DNA of 64,000 bases from Neocallimastix lanati (nom. inval.) (lineage: Eukaryota; Neocallimastigomycota; Neocallimastigomycetes; Neocallimastigales; Neocallimastigaceae): assembly GCA_016946835.1 (NCBI GenBank), contig JACVTC010000074.1:246501-310500 (forward strand), in the 5' to 3' direction. The notes beneath the pieces are model-generated. The model saw only the letters and a program-made list of their open reading frames with translations. It did no database searches and was not told the DNA's origin. The first letter of the stretch is position 1. The number at the start of each line of letters is the position of its first letter. This document shows positions 10,181-22,260 of the stretch, piece by piece. A program made the translations under genes and the position numbers.

Positions 10181-10689
10181 TGTGGAGAGTTTTAAATTAA
10201 TTTATTTTTTTTTAATAATTTATTAATATTTTATATTATGCGAATATTTTTTTTAAAAAATAATTGATTAGGGATATGTTGTATGTTTGGATGTTTATTT
10301 ATATATATTCAATATATTGATTAAAACCTTATTCTATTTTCATTAAATAAATACAAATTGAGATATATATTGTTTAATATTTCTATGATGATTTATAATA
10401 AACTTTAATAATATGTATTATTTGATAATTGGTTAAGTTATATTTATTACTTAATAAAAAAAGGGTTATAAAATAATATATTTCAGAAATATGATTGTTT
10501 TCTATTTTTATCTTATTTTTAATGTAATATTTTTCATTATGTCATTTGAAATTAATTTAATTAAACATTTATATTATTGGTTTTTTATGTTTGAAAAAGG
10601 TATTTATACTTGATTTATATTTATTAATATTGAAGTTAAATATATATATATATTTATTTTTATTGTTAATAATTGACAATAGTATTTTC
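10181..10689 (-). other. Copia leader / LTR-like AT-rich sequence
   Basis: Non-coding A/T-rich sequence lies upstream of the copia gag ATG, with no genes. It leads into the 37-bp subrepeats and is probably the untranslated leader plus LTR. LTR ends are not resolved. Confidence 0.4.
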
Positions 10690-10940
10690 AGCTCAAATTA
10701 ATTATTTGTCTGACCATATGATTTTCAGTTCAAATTAATTATTTGACTGACTATGTCATTTTTCAGTTCATATTATAATTTGACTGACTATGTCATTTTT
10801 CAGTTCATATTATAATTTGACTGACTATGTCATTTTTCAGTTCATATTATAATTTGACTGACTATGTCATTTTTCAGTTCATATTATAATTTGACTGACT
10901 ATAATATTTTTATAGTTCAAATTAATTATTTGACTGATCA
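10690..10940 (+). repeat. 37-38 bp tandem subrepeats, about seven copies
   Basis: The unit reads roughly TTGACTGACTATGTCATTTT then CAGTTCATATTATAA. Three central copies are identical and the outer ones vary (AGTTCAAATTAATTATTTGA). The array ends within a copy at the junction with the gypsy B coding relic near 10935. Similar motifs (TTGGTTGAC...TTTTCAACTCAAC) recur at 45.47-45.60 kb in another LTR-like region, so subrepeats look typical of copia LTRs here. Confidence 0.85.
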
Positions 10941-13263
10941 GTATATAAAATAGTATCATATTTATTACCATTAAAATATGGTTTAAATTTTAAGCAACAA
11001 TAATAAGCATGTGTGCTTTCTAAATCAGTAATACTATGTATTTCAGTAGGATTTAAAGATCTACTAATATATTGAATTGGATGTTCGATGTTATCTTTAT
11101 CTTTCTGCATTAATACACCACCTATTCCATCAAATGAAGCATCCTTTCTAATTAAAAATGGTTTATCATAATCTGGATATTTAAGAATAGGAGCTTCAAT
11201 AAGCTTTTCCTTGAGAATTTTAAATATTTCTTCAGTTATATTATCCCTGATATATTTTACATTTTTTTTAGTAGTTTAAATAATGGTTGAGCAATTATAG
11301 CAAAATCTTTAATAAATTTTCTATAATATCCAATTGCACCTAAGAAAGATCTTAATTGAGTAATATTTTTAGGTGATTCCCATTTGGATATTGCATCTAC
11401 CTTTTTGGGTACTGGCTTTATACCTTCTATGGATAAAATATGGCCTAATACTACAACTTCTTGTTTAATAAAATGGCACTTTGATAAATTAGCCTTAAAA
11501 CCATTTTCTTTAATAATATCAAATACTTTTTGAAAATCTAATATGTTTTGCTCTAAGGTACAAGAAAATATTACTAAATCATCCATATAAATGAACATAC
11601 ATTTACCAATTAGAGGCAAGAATATTCTGTTCATTTCTCGTTGGAAAGTTTCAGGAGCATTACAAAGTCCAAATGGCATAACTTTGTTATTATAATTTTC
11701 CAAACATTATTGTAAAGCAAGTTTTATCTCTGTCTTCTTTTTTCATATGAATTTGATGGAAACCAGAAAATAAGTCAAGCGTGGTTAAGTACTTAACCTT
11801 ATTGCCCATAGAAAATAATATTTCTTCTATATAAGGTAAAAGATATGCGCCTTTAATAGTAATATCATTTAATTTTCTATAGTTCACTACCATTCTCCAT
11901 TTATCATTCTTTTTAGGAACGAGAATAATTGGGAATGACCATAATGATTTTGAGGGTTCTATTAATCCATTTCTTAATAATTTATTTATTTCTTCTCTAA
12001 GTATACTTATTTGCTTCTTATTTGCTACTCGATACATTCTTTGTTTAATTGGCATTCGACCACTTATGATTTTTATTTTATAACTTAATAATTTCGATTT
12101 ACCTAAATTATCAGTATCAAGTGCTAATACATTTATATTACTTAATAATAGAAATTCTAATTTATTTCTAATTTTTGTCTACTCTTTATTCGCAATTTCA
12201 TGAATAGTTATTTCTTTTGCAGTTTTAAAATTCTTATTAGTATTTTCAATCGAACTATCAATATTTTTGGTTACTCTGTTTTCATAATTCTTTTTATTAT
12301 TAATTTCATTAATTTTTGTTAATAAAGAATAATTATTTTGTAAAGAATTTTTATTATCATTTTTATTACCACTTATAACAAAATCATTAATATCATTAAT
12401 ATGATGATTAATTTCGATGGAATCTTTATTATCATCATCTTCATTAAAAATAGTAGAAAATTTTTTATTATTAATAGTATTATCAAAATCTTTAGAAACT
12501 ATATTACCATTATTATTATTACAAAAATTTTTAGAAGGTTTATCAGTATTTATATTATTTTTATTAAAGTTTTCAGAAAAATTATTAATATTATTTTATT
12601 GAAATTTTTAGAAATTTTATTATTATTATTTTTATTAGAATTTTCAGAAAAAGTATTAATATTACTTTTATTTTCAAAATTATCGTAAGAATTATTAGTT
12701 TTATTAATGATATTTAGATTTTTAAAAATATTATTAATATTATATAAATCTTTAGAAAAATTATCAATATTATTTTTATTATTAATATTTTCAGAAAAAT
12801 TATCGATATTATTTTTATTATTAATATTTTCAGAAGAACAATTTTTATTATTATTACTATTCGAATTATCGATATTATTTTTATAATTAAGTTTTACAAA
12901 AATATTATTAATTCTATTATTAAAGTTTTTATTAGAAAAATTTTTGATACTATTATTTTTATCAATATTAATTTCACATGGTTTATCAAGATTATTTATA
13001 ATATTAAAATACTCTCATTAAAGGTAGTTGTCTTTAAATTCTTTCTAACTTTAGGTTTTAGTATTTTCCTTTTAGATAAATCAATTCCTTCTTCTACTCC
13101 ATCTTTCTCTTCTTCATCTTTTTGGAAAATATCGCTTTTACTAGCTGTATTTGCTTTAGCTTTCCTAATTTCCGTTTAAGAATCTAAAGAAAACTCCTTT
13201 TGGCAGCATCAACAAAATATTTCTTTTTTTCAGGAACGTTATTAGAATTTAAGGGAGAACCTA

Positions 13264-13509
13264 TTAGTAGTATAAACGTTCATTTGTGACATTAGCTGAA
13301 CCATTTGATTCTTCATTAAGCATTCGTTGGTATTTCAAATATTCAAAATGATTAAATTTTGGACAATTGTATTTCTTGTGATCTTCTTCGTTACAAAAAT
13401 AGCACATCTGTACTCTATATCTGACTTTATTTCTATCATTATTTTTGAAACTATTATCACGTGATTCATGAGTGACTGGGTTATTGATATACGGGACTTT
13501 TATGTGCAA
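13264..13509 (-). CDS. Gypsy B nucleocapsid zinc-knuckle block
   Basis: An open stretch of 81 residues contains CYFCNEEDHKKYNC, a C-x2-C-x4-H-x4-C zinc knuckle that binds RNA in Gag nucleocapsid. Basic residues precede it (RDNSFKNNDRNKVRYRVQ). The copy at 36.0 kb has the same surrounding sequence (NNPVTHESR here, NNPVTYKSR there), which confirms the family match. Here an unrelated stretch separates it from the rest of gag. Confidence 0.75.
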   Translation of the reverse strand: MHIKVPYINNPVTHESRDNSFKNNDRNKVRYRVQMCYFCNEEDHKKYNCPKFNHFEYLKYQRMLNEESNGSANVTNERLYY

Positions 13510-14180
13510 TAATTTATAATAGTATTGTTATTTTAATTAACCTTTATTAATATATTTTAATTTATAAACCCAATTAACCAGGGGTCTTCTCTAAATTACA
13601 ATAAAGAAGAGTAGTTATTAGAAATCTTTATCATAATTTAACAAATATTAATAATAATAAATATGCATTTAAAATATAATATATTGGAGTATAGTATAAT
13701 ATATAATAAATATATATTAAAAATAATAAATATAATAAATATTAACTATATAATTCTTAAAGTGAAAATAAGAATAATAAAGTTAAATATATAAGAATAT
13801 AATTATATAATAAATATGAATATAATAAATAATATCAACTATATATATATTTAATTATAATTAAAATAACTAGAACTATTTCATTATATTATAATATATA
13901 GAAGTATTATGTATTTTTAATATAAACTTTAAAATAAATAAAAATATTTAAGTTATATATATAATATGATTCTTAGTATATATATTTAAAAGAAATTAAC
14001 TATTTAATATATTTAAGATATTTCATATTATAATGAATAATATATATATAAATATTGAATAATATATGAATAAGAAATTATTTCAAATATTATTATTGAC
14101 AAAAGAGATATAAATTTAATATTTAATAATTATTATTAAATATACATATATGTTGCTACACATATTTGTTTTATATCATT
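13510..14180. other. AT-rich insertion within gypsy B gag
   Basis: In the related copy near 35.93 kb, the Gag sequence before and after this point is contiguous. Here about 650-670 bp of A/T-rich DNA lies between them, including a short GC-richer motif (ACCAGGGGTCTTCTC near 13579). It is probably an inserted small element or solo LTR. I could not fix the ends or a target duplication. Confidence 0.45.
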
Positions 14181-14645
14181 ATTATTAAAATTTTTATTAT
14201 TATGTGAATTAAATTTTTGATTGTAAGAAGAATTTCCATTAGAGTTTCCAGTTCTTTTGCCACATTCATTTTCAACTTCATCAATTAATTCGGTTGTAGA
14301 AAAAGCTTTCGCTAGACTAATTCTTTTTCCCGCAAGTAGTTTAACACCTATGCTTCTTTCTTGTTAAAAATTGACTTCAAATAATAAGAAATGGAAATAC
14401 ATCTTCAATCATCTTCATCAAGTTTATTATATAATTCTTTGTATTCTTTATTAAAATCTTTTGTATTTCCTCTACCAGATATCGTCATATTCTTAAGTCT
14501 ATAGATAATGTCTTCTGGATCCATATATAAATCGTGAAATTCTAAAAGAGCATCTCTTATTTCTTCCAAAGATGAGTAAACAATATTATTATCCACATCT
14601 TTAGTTACTAAAGCATTAACACAATGGATACTTTTACCAATCACT

Positions 14646-15503
14646 TTAAATTATAATTATTAAAAATATTTTCTTCATCGGTAATTTGGTAATAATATTA
14701 TTTTATTTAAAAAAAATAATATTAAAATTTAATAAATAATATTCATATTTCTATTTTATAAAATAAATGTGATCACATTATATTAAATAATTTGGTCTTT
14801 TCTTAAATAAACAAAAAAATAAATAAATGAATAAATAAAATAATAATTAAATAAAACATATATTAAATTTAATATAGTTATCAAGTGTCTACTGTATAGC
14901 TAGTAAATAATTAGTATTATATAATTTATAAATAATATAGAAGTAAATAAAATTATTATATAAAAATTAATATACTATTTGCATTATTAATTTGATACAT
15001 TAGTATTCCATTAATATTTAAATATAAAATATATTTTTAATTTATTTCGGTTTAAATTATTTTATTAATTATAATGTTATAATAATTATATATCTATATT
15101 TTAATTTTTCTAATATAATTTTATAATATTACTATGATTCGTATTTTTATTATATAGTTTTCCATTATTATTAATACATTATTAATGATAATATTTATTA
15201 ATTATTAATAGATAAAACATTCTGTTCAATATATATTAAAACAAATTCAAAAAAGTATATAAAAATTAAGGTTATAATTTGAAAATTAAAATCTATTAGT
15301 TAATATCCAAAACTATAGAATTGTTTACAGAAAAACAAAAAATATATGATAGTGATATTAAATATATTCAAATCTATTGCCTTTAGAGAGGAAATTTACT
15401 CAGGAAATTTACTCAAATTTTATAAATTTTAGTTTATAATTTCAAAAAATGTATGAAAAAAAAATAATAATAAAATCTTTATATATAATATATTTATAAT
15501 AAA
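14646..15503. other. AT-rich spacer, no gene seen
   Basis: This holds only A/T-rich sequence between gypsy B copy 1 and the secreted-protein relic. The part nearest 14650 may be leader or LTR of gypsy B. Near 15388-15415 the phrase GGAAATTTACTC occurs twice in tandem. Confidence 0.45.
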
Positions 15504-15855
15504 ATGAATTTGATAACTTAATTGCTTTAACTGTTGCAATTTTATTCTCCGTTGGTTCTGCTACTCCAACTAAAAAAACCGCCAAAAAAAAAGTTGAAGG
15601 CTTACAAAGAGAATGGATTTGGCATACAACTGCTATAACGACTTAAATGAATTAGTTTGTTACAAAAGCGGAAAAAGAGTAGCATCAGATGGTAATGTAA
15701 GTAAAATCTGCAATTTCGAAGACTGTAGACTTTGTTTTGAAAATGATTCATACTGTGGTAATGGTGGTCAATACATTAGAAACGACTACTTCAAAAACAT
15801 ATCATGTAGTGATATCATGGTAGTCTTACCCGGAAGATCAGATAAACACTTTTAA
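15504..15855 (+). pseudogene. Small secreted cysteine-rich protein, decayed
   Basis: The relic has two parts. From about 15515 one frame reads a secretion signal: a hydrophobic core ALTVAILFSVGSA, then TPTKKTAKKKVEG, so cleavage after SA is likely. From 15613 another frame gives 80 residues with seven cysteines (contexts NCYNDL, LVCYKSG, SKICNFEDCRLC, SYCGNGG, NISCSDI), ending at a stop at 15853-15855. The ATG at 15504 is out of phase with the signal peptide, and signal and mature parts are out of phase with each other, so at least two frameshifts (or unrecognised introns) are needed. GC content is higher than the flanks, as expected for former coding sequence. I do not recognise the family. 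A small secreted effector or matrix protein of the host is the simplest guess. Confidence 0.5.
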
Positions 15856-16494
15856 GAAATAAAAAATATAAATATGTTTTAGAAAATAAAGAAAACTTTA
15901 GTTAAACGCAAAGTTAAAATTAATATATACAAGAAATAAGCAGAATAGAAATTAAAAACAATTAAAAACAATATAAATTATTTAAATAAAAATTTAACGA
16001 AATTAAAAAATAATAGTTATAAAATTTCTATAGAAAAAAAAATATATATATGGATAAAATATAATAAAATTTAAATAATATAAGAAAAAACTTTATAAAT
16101 ATAAATAAATAAATAAATAAAAATTTGAATGGATAAAATAAAAATTTTCGATATAACAAATAGAATAATTTTTATCAATCAATATTTCAAATTAATGTAA
16201 AAAATTTCTCCAGATAGTTCAAAGCATTTGAAAGTAATCTAATTGCTCTAAACGTCATTAAATTTATATATAATAAAATAGATCTTAAAGAAATGGATGG
16301 AAATTTTTAATATCTTATTATGATGTTCTAATTTGGTATGTCATAATGTAGTAGTGATATTGGATACTTGATTGTTTCTCTTATTGTTTTTTGGAATAGG
16401 TCAAATAAGAATTAATTTTTATCAAAAACATATTAATATTAAATTACTATGTTAATTTTACTTATTATCAAGGAATAAATTTGTTGAAATTAAT
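15856..16494. other. AT-rich spacer, no gene seen
   Basis: Presumed 3' flank of the secreted-protein relic and plain A/T-rich sequence. I see no coding signal. Confidence 0.45.
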
Positions 16495-16859
16495 ATATTG
16501 TACTTAATATAAAAAAATAAGATTTAATAATAATTTAAATTATATTTAATTTTTAATAAGAATATTTAATAATAATTTAAATTATATTTAATTTTTAATA
16601 AGAATATTTAATAATAATTTAAATTATATTTAATTTTTAATAAGAATATTTAATAATAATTTAAATTATATTTAATTTTTAATAAGAATATTTAATAATA
16701 ATTTAAATTATATTTAATTTTTAATAAGAATATTTAATAATAATTTTCATTATATTTGATAAAAAGGTTTTAATAAGAATATTTAATAATAATTTTTATT
16801 ATTATATTAATAAGAGTATTTAATAGGAAATACAAGGTATTTAGTGACATCCCGTATCA
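16495..16859 (-). mobile_element. Short repeat element with satellite core, copy 1
   Basis: On the minus strand it opens TGATACGGGATGTCACTAAA and carries CTTGTATTTCC, matching the element at 53852-54113 for about 60 bp. Behind this head lies a 42-bp tandem array. The 8-bp sequence AAATTAAT occurs at 16487-16494 and again at 16860-16867, a possible target duplication, though it is A/T-only and could be chance. There is no coding capacity. It may be a solo LTR-like or other non-autonomous element. Confidence 0.6.
16519..16730 (+). repeat. 42-bp tandem array, about five near-identical copies
   Basis: The motif AAGAATATTTAATAATAATT recurs with an exact spacing of 42 bp (G of AAG at 16560, 16602, 16644, 16686, 16728). 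Two diverged copies follow before the conserved head of the element. The related element at 53.9 kb has units of 54-55 bp built on the same motif. Confidence 0.9.
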
Positions 16860-17380
16860 AAATTAATGTAACAGATACATGGTAACATTAAGCCTATCAA
16901 ATGATAGCTCTTTGATTACATAACGTATCTAATAAAATCTTTTCTTAATTTTCGTACATTAAATTTTATCATTTTATAGTATATTTTATTTATAGTTATT
17001 TAGTTATATATACTTTTACTGAATGATTAGTAATTCATGTTGAATTAAATTATTTACCAGCCATTAATTTATTTACATTATAAAAATAATTGTACATGTA
17101 ACAGTAACGAACTAGTATTACTATTAATGTAAATTGTCATATCAAATTTATAATATTAAATAAATAAATAAAAATTAATTATTAAAAATAAATAAACATT
17201 AAGCGTATCCCCAGTGACGGTTAACGAATAAAGTTAATTTGTGCTACGCTATATTCTTTAAGTGTTATGAAATAATTAATAGAAATTTAATATTTATATT
17301 TCATATACCAACTCGAATAGAGAGGTATTAAATTATTATAGTCTTTGTATTATTTGTTATTCGTTATTTTAGTTAATATT
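16860..17380. other. Spacer with minor inverted repeats
   Basis: No gene. Near 16867-16945 are short complementary pairs (AGATAC with GTATCT, and CTATC with GATAG around AAAT), so this may fold. Otherwise it is A/T-rich. Confidence 0.4.
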
Positions 17381-17937
17381 AAACATACCTTTTACAATTA
17401 ATAAACCCATAATAATGATCTAGTGGTTGATAACTATAACCATTGAGTTTATATTCAAGAGTTCGAATCATACCTATTCCAATTTATAAAATATTTATTT
17501 TAAAATATAAATTTATTTCATTTCTGTATTTTATTTCTGTATTTTATTTTTGTATTTTATTTCTACATTTTAATAATTTAGCCATATAAAATCAGAAAAT
17601 TTTTAAATTTAAATTAATTTTTATCTTTTTTCTAGATTCATTTTCTAACAAAATCTTTTTAATTCTAGAACATTTTATAATTTTATTCCAAAAAAATACC
17701 GTTTTTCCGAAAAAATATAAGTAAAAGTAAAATTTCGCAATAAAATTAATTTCCTTGTGTTTTTTATTAATTATTTAATAATTAACTTAATTATAAATTT
17801 TTTACTTAGTAAAAAAAATATTTTAACTTTTAAAAAATAATAAAACTTTAATTAAAAAAAAACTATTTACTTATTCATTTTTTTATACAATCCTAGCAGT
17901 GTTGCTTATTTTGGGTTATTACTCAATTTTCGTTACA
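17381..17937 (+). repeat. 5' LTR of the chromovirus
   Basis: It aligns with the 3' LTR over the tRNA-like block, the AGCCA...AAATCAGAAAATT block, and the terminal GTGTTGCTTATTTTGGGTTA...CGTTACA. It is longer than the 3' copy because of a run of TTTATTTCTGTATTTTA units near 17515-17570 and extra A/T sequence near 17690-17820. Its first bases have diverged from TGTAACG. Confidence 0.75.
17416..17469 (+). promoter_or_regulatory. tRNA-like A-box/B-box segment in 5' LTR
   Basis: TGATCTAGTGGTTGATAAC resembles a tRNA D-arm (A box), and GTTCGAATC at 17461-17469 is a perfect B-box/T-loop core. The spacing between them is 45 bases, close to the 44 in tRNA-Glu type genes that read TGGTCTAGTGGTTAGGA. 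No acceptor stem is evident, so it is tRNA-derived or a Pol III-type promoter, not a working tRNA. Confidence 0.6.
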
Positions 17938-18479
17938 ATAAAAAACACCTCAAAAAGAACTATCTTTGTATAAATTCTTTCTTTAGTTTCTACCTTTCTT
18001 TGGTTTTCAAATTTTACTTTTGGTTTCTACCTTAAAGATTTATTTTTTGTTTCTACCTTTCAAGTTTTACTTTTGGTTACTACTTTTGGTTACTACTTTT
18101 CACTCTTACTTTTGATTTTTATATTTTTTATATTTTTCAGTTTTTCACTTTGTTTCAACTTTGAACTTCTACCTTTGAGTTTTACCTTTTGCATCTACTT
18201 ACTATTTCTACTGTTTTGAGGCTTTTCCACCGTTAGTATTATCTTCTTTACTGTTATCCCTATAACTACTTCTGTTCAGATATATTCTCTTAGTTTTCCA
18301 ATTTTTTTTGGATTTAATTCTATTAGTTGTGATTTCTTACTACTAGTAAACTTTGTGTTTAAAGCAATCCTAAACACCCTTAAAATATAAGATTAAGATT
18401 TAGTTTAACAAAATTTATAATCATATTCAAATCTTGATTAAAATTCTAAAAACTATAATTTAAAATACAAGATCAAAAT

Positions 18480-19320
18480 AATATTTTAAATAATGCTACC
18501 CTTAAAGATGGTTTTGCAGGAGACCTTCGTTAATTAAAAGGATTTTAAGCAAAAATGGAATTGATTTTTATGCTGTGTCCAGAAAGATATAACACCGATG
18601 AAACCAAAGTCATATATATTATATCTAGACTTTACAGTGACGCTATGAACTGGGAAACTACTTTAATTGAAAACAGGGATGATTGACTTGGAGATTATCA
18701 AGCATTTAGAAAAAATGAAAGCGATTTTCGGTGACAATGACTCAATATTTATCGCTAATCAAAATCTCCTTTCCCTTCAAACTATTGCTACAAGAATTGA
18801 TTCTAGAATTTCTAACACATAGGCAATTTTTTAATCAAAATAAGCATTCAAATGATAAAAAAATATATCCAAAGTTTACTCCAAAAAAGAAATCATCAAA
18901 TAGCAATAATAAAACTTTTAGTAAACTTTCTAACAAAGAAAGAGAAAGAAGAATTAGAGAATATCTTTGTCTTGTGCTGATCCAGATCATATTCATGAAA
19001 ATTGCCCTTAATTAAAAAAAAATAAACCCTCTTCAAATTATCACATTTCCAATCTTGTTTTAAATTCAACCCAACCACAGGCTTCAAATCTTTGATTTCA
19101 CTTTTTCTATTTCGGATGTTTCGGTTAATTCAAAGATTCTTCTGGATTTAGGTTCTCAACTTTATCATATGGATGTTTATAACGCTAAAGAAAATAACAT
19201 TCCCTATAATGAAAATTCTAAATTACCAAGTGTTTCCGGTATTGGAGGTGATTAATCAAATCTTGGAAAAACTTTACCAATTTCCCTCAAATACCGAAAT
19301 CATATTTGTCAAATTGAATT
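18480..19320 (+). mobile_element. Chromovirus gag and protease remains
   Basis: Weak gag similarity starts near 18480, with clear lysine/serine-rich nucleocapsid sequence near 18840-18930 (KIYPKFTPKKKSSNSNNKTF), followed near 18965-19010 by cysteine/histidine codons suggesting a zinc knuckle. A protease-like block lies near 19130-19370. In live relatives this region makes the particle shell and its maturation protease. The region is heavily decayed. Confidence 0.55.
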
Positions 19321-19549
19321 CAACATTGTTGATTTACACCCTTACTGTGCTATTCTTGGTATTGACTAGTTATTCATACACAATCCAACAATAAATTTCG
19401 TAACTAAAGGACTATCTTTTAATTCTAACCAATGTATTTCAAATTGTTTACTAACTCCAAATTCTTTTATAGCTCATTTTTCCTCTCCTACAACTGCTTC
19501 TTCTAGTAAAGAAAAGGAACCATGCTACTTTTGATAAAATATTAAAATT

Positions 19550-20800
19550 ATTGTCTACTATACTTCAACCTTATAAGGATATTTTCGATGAAGGATCTGC
19601 AAACATATTACCACTGCATAGACAGTATGATTGTGAGATTAAGCGTAAGCCTTACTCTAACCTTTATTATGGCCTTATCTACCCTCTTACCAATGATGAA
19701 TCTAAAGCTCTTAAAGAATATATTTAAAGAAAATCTCTCAAAAGGCTTTATTCGTAAATCCAAATCTCTTGTTGGTGCTCCTGTATTTTTCGTTTTTAAA
19801 TAAAATGGTGAATTACGTATGGTTGTTGACTACAGAAAACTTAACGAAATAACAATTCAGGACTTATATTCATTACCACTTATCAATGACATGCTCAATC
19901 ATTTAGGTAAAGGTAAAGTATTTTCAAAATTCGATCTCCGTTCTGCATATAATCTTGTAAGAATCAAAGAAGGTGACGAGTATAAAACAGCTTTTACCTG
20001 AAAGTATGGCCATTTTGAATATTTGGTTATGCCTTTTGGGTTAAAAAATGCTCCAGCTGTTTTTCAACACTTCATTAATAATGTATTCGAAGATATTCTT
20101 GATACATATGTCTAATGTTATATCGATGATATTATAATCTTCTCCCCAGATATGTTTTCTCATTTTGAACACGTTATCAAAGTTCTCAAAAGACTTCGTA
20201 AAGCAGGTCTTTTTGCAAAACTAGAAAAATGCGAATTCTTTGTTCCCTACTTAGATTTCCTTGGACATAGAATTTCTGCTACAGGTGTATCTATGGATTC
20301 TAAATGGATTTCTTCAATTCTTGAATGGCCTTCTCCAACTTGAGTTAAAGAAATTCATCTTTCATTGGACTCACAAATTATAATAGAAGATTTATTCTTG
20401 GGTTTGCCAAGTTAGCTCATCCATTTAATCATCTTTTAAGAAAGAACGTTAAATTTGTATGGTCAATTGAAGCTAAGCTTTTGATAATATTAAATAGAAA
20501 TTTTCCTCTTCTCCGGTTCTTGCTTACCCCGATCTTAATCTACCCTTCACTGTTGAAACTGACAGCAGTAGTTTTGTAATTGGTGCTGTTCTTTCTCAAA
20601 AGACTCCTAAAGATAATAATGTTCATCTGATCGCCTTTTATTTAATATCTCTCTCCCCTGTTGAAAGAAATTATTCAATTTATGATAAGGAACTTTTAGA
20701 TATTATTGATTCTTTAGAAAATTGGAGACACTTTCTAAAGGGTGTAACTCATCCTTTTATTATCTACTCTGATCACCGAAACCTGGTATATCAAAAGAAA
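19550..20800 (+). mobile_element. Chromovirus reverse transcriptase and RNase H remains
   Basis: RT blocks are visible in order: the KGFIRKSKS lead-in (about 19742), [20 protein letters not shown] (19819), [20 protein letters not shown] (19921), [16 protein letters not shown] (about 20030), YIDDIIIFSP (about 20120, a YIDD variant of the catalytic YxDD), and LDFLGHRISATGVSMDSKW (about 20250). RNase H follows near 20540-20800 with VETDSSSFVIGAVLSQK and YDKELLDIIDSLENW. These are broken into several pieces. Confidence 0.8.
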
Positions 20801-20809
20801 CCTGAAAAA

Positions 20810-22200
20810 ATGACTCAAAGACTTCTCCGTTGGTCTCTCTTCTTATCAGAATTTAACTTCAAGATTGAATATCGTTCCGGTTCTTCCAATGGTAATCTTG
20901 ATGCCCTATCAAGAAGACCTGATTATGCCTTAAATGAAGAATTTACCACTTCTGATATTCCATTTTCAGTTCTTCGCACTGAAAACTTCACAGCTAATGC
21001 TTCCTTTATTTCCTCTTTAAATGAAAGAATCCTTTATGAATGTAAATATGATGAATTCTACCATAATATTACTAATTATCTTGGTTCTGACTTTTCTCAA
21101 GATATACCTTCTAATATTAAGTATTTTAAACTTAGAAACAGCTATCTTCTTTATAACGATAAAATCTATGTTCCTTCTAAATGTCGCTCTTCTATGCTTA
21201 GTATTTACTATGATTCTCCCTCTGCTGGCCATTATGGTATCAAAAAAACTGTTAATCTAATTTATCGTGATTTTTAGTGACCTCTCCACTCCGATGCTAA
21301 AAATTATGTCTGATCTTGTAATGTATGTTTTCGTACTAAAGATATTTGACATAAAAATTATGGTATGCTTCAACCTTTGGATGTTCCTTTTAAACCTTGG
21401 TTCTCCATCTCTATGGATTTTATAACTGATTTTCCTTGCTCCAATGGTTGTATCTATGTTGTTGTGGATTATTTTTTTAAAATGGGACATTTCATTCCTT
21501 TCGATAAATTTCTTTCTGCTATTGAAACTGCTTCTGCCTTCATGAAAGAAATATTTCGACTTCATGGATTACCTCATGAAATTATTTCGGATAGAGGTAC
21601 TCAATTTACCTCTAAATTTTGAAATGCAATTTGCAAAATCTTTCATATTAATTTAAAGTTTTCTTCTCCTTTCCATCATCAAACTAATGATTTAACGGAG
21701 AGAGATTGAGCAATACTTAAGATGCTATGTTAATTATAAAGGTAATAAATGGAGCAATTATCTTTACCTTACAGAATTTAGTTACAACAATGCTGTTCAG
21801 GAATCATTAAAGCGTTCTCCTTTTTATGCAAATTATGGTTACAATCTAAGATATTCACCTGTAATTCCAAGTAATACTAATGTTCCTCGGCTAATGAATT
21901 TACTAAAGGACTTTCTGAGTTAGCTAAGGAACTTAAAGAATATCTAAAGAAAGCAACAGAAAAGCAAAAGAAATTCGCAAACAGACATATAATTGAACCA
22001 TCTTAATTTAAGAAAAATGACAAAGTTTGGAAAAATAGTTCTTTAATAAATCATAATGGAAATAAGAAATTGAAATTAAGAAAGCTTGGTCCATACAAAA
22101 TTATAAAAAAAGTTTCTCCAGTTACTTATAAATTAGATCTTCCAAGCAACATTAAATTTCATATTATTATGCATGTTTCATAATTAGAACCTTACTACGA
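20810..22200 (+). mobile_element. Chromovirus integrase remains
   Basis: The block starts at the RNase H tail (RLLRWSLFLSEFNFKIEYRS, then NLDALSRRPDY). The HHCC domain shows DSPSAGHYGIKKTVNLIY. The DDE core shows SMDFITDFPCSNGCIYVVVD near 21410 and HGLPHEIISDRGTQFTSKF near 21560. The C-terminal GPY/F region reads KLGPYKIIKKVSPVTYKLDL near 22085. Integrase inserts the cDNA, and in chromoviruses its tail is fused to the chromodomain. Several interruptions. Confidence 0.8.
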
Positions 22201-22260
22201 TGATACATTTGGAAGAAAACAAGAACCACCACTATCAATTAAAGTCAATAATGAAGAATA

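Larger units (their letters stand above)
10922..14645 (-). mobile_element. Ty3/gypsy element 'B', copy 1
   Basis: The minus-strand relic has gag (14405-14644, ending ISGRGNTKDFNKEYKELYNK), a CCHC nucleocapsid knuckle (13264-13509), a long acidic and Asn-rich linker (about 12300-13170), RT (11257-12055: WRMVVNYRKLNDITIKGAYL, YLTTLDLFSGFHQIHMK, MPFGLCNAPETFQREMN, and the catalytic YMDD) and RNase H (10922-11110, ending ILYTDQS). It is truncated inside RNase H at the subrepeat array, so integrase is missing. It has several interruptions and an insertion of about 650 bp. The same family recurs at 34.8-38.4 kb and 50.7-52.3 kb. Confidence 0.85.

Noticed and set aside
12401-12688. Plus-strand hydrophobic open frame
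   Set aside because: It is the antisense of the Asn-rich gypsy B linker. Poly-Asn codons read backwards give Ile/Leu/Phe.
17416-17469. Functional tRNA gene in the LTR
   Set aside because: A and B boxes fit but no acceptor stem closes and the two LTR copies differ at paired positions. It is kept only as tRNA-like.
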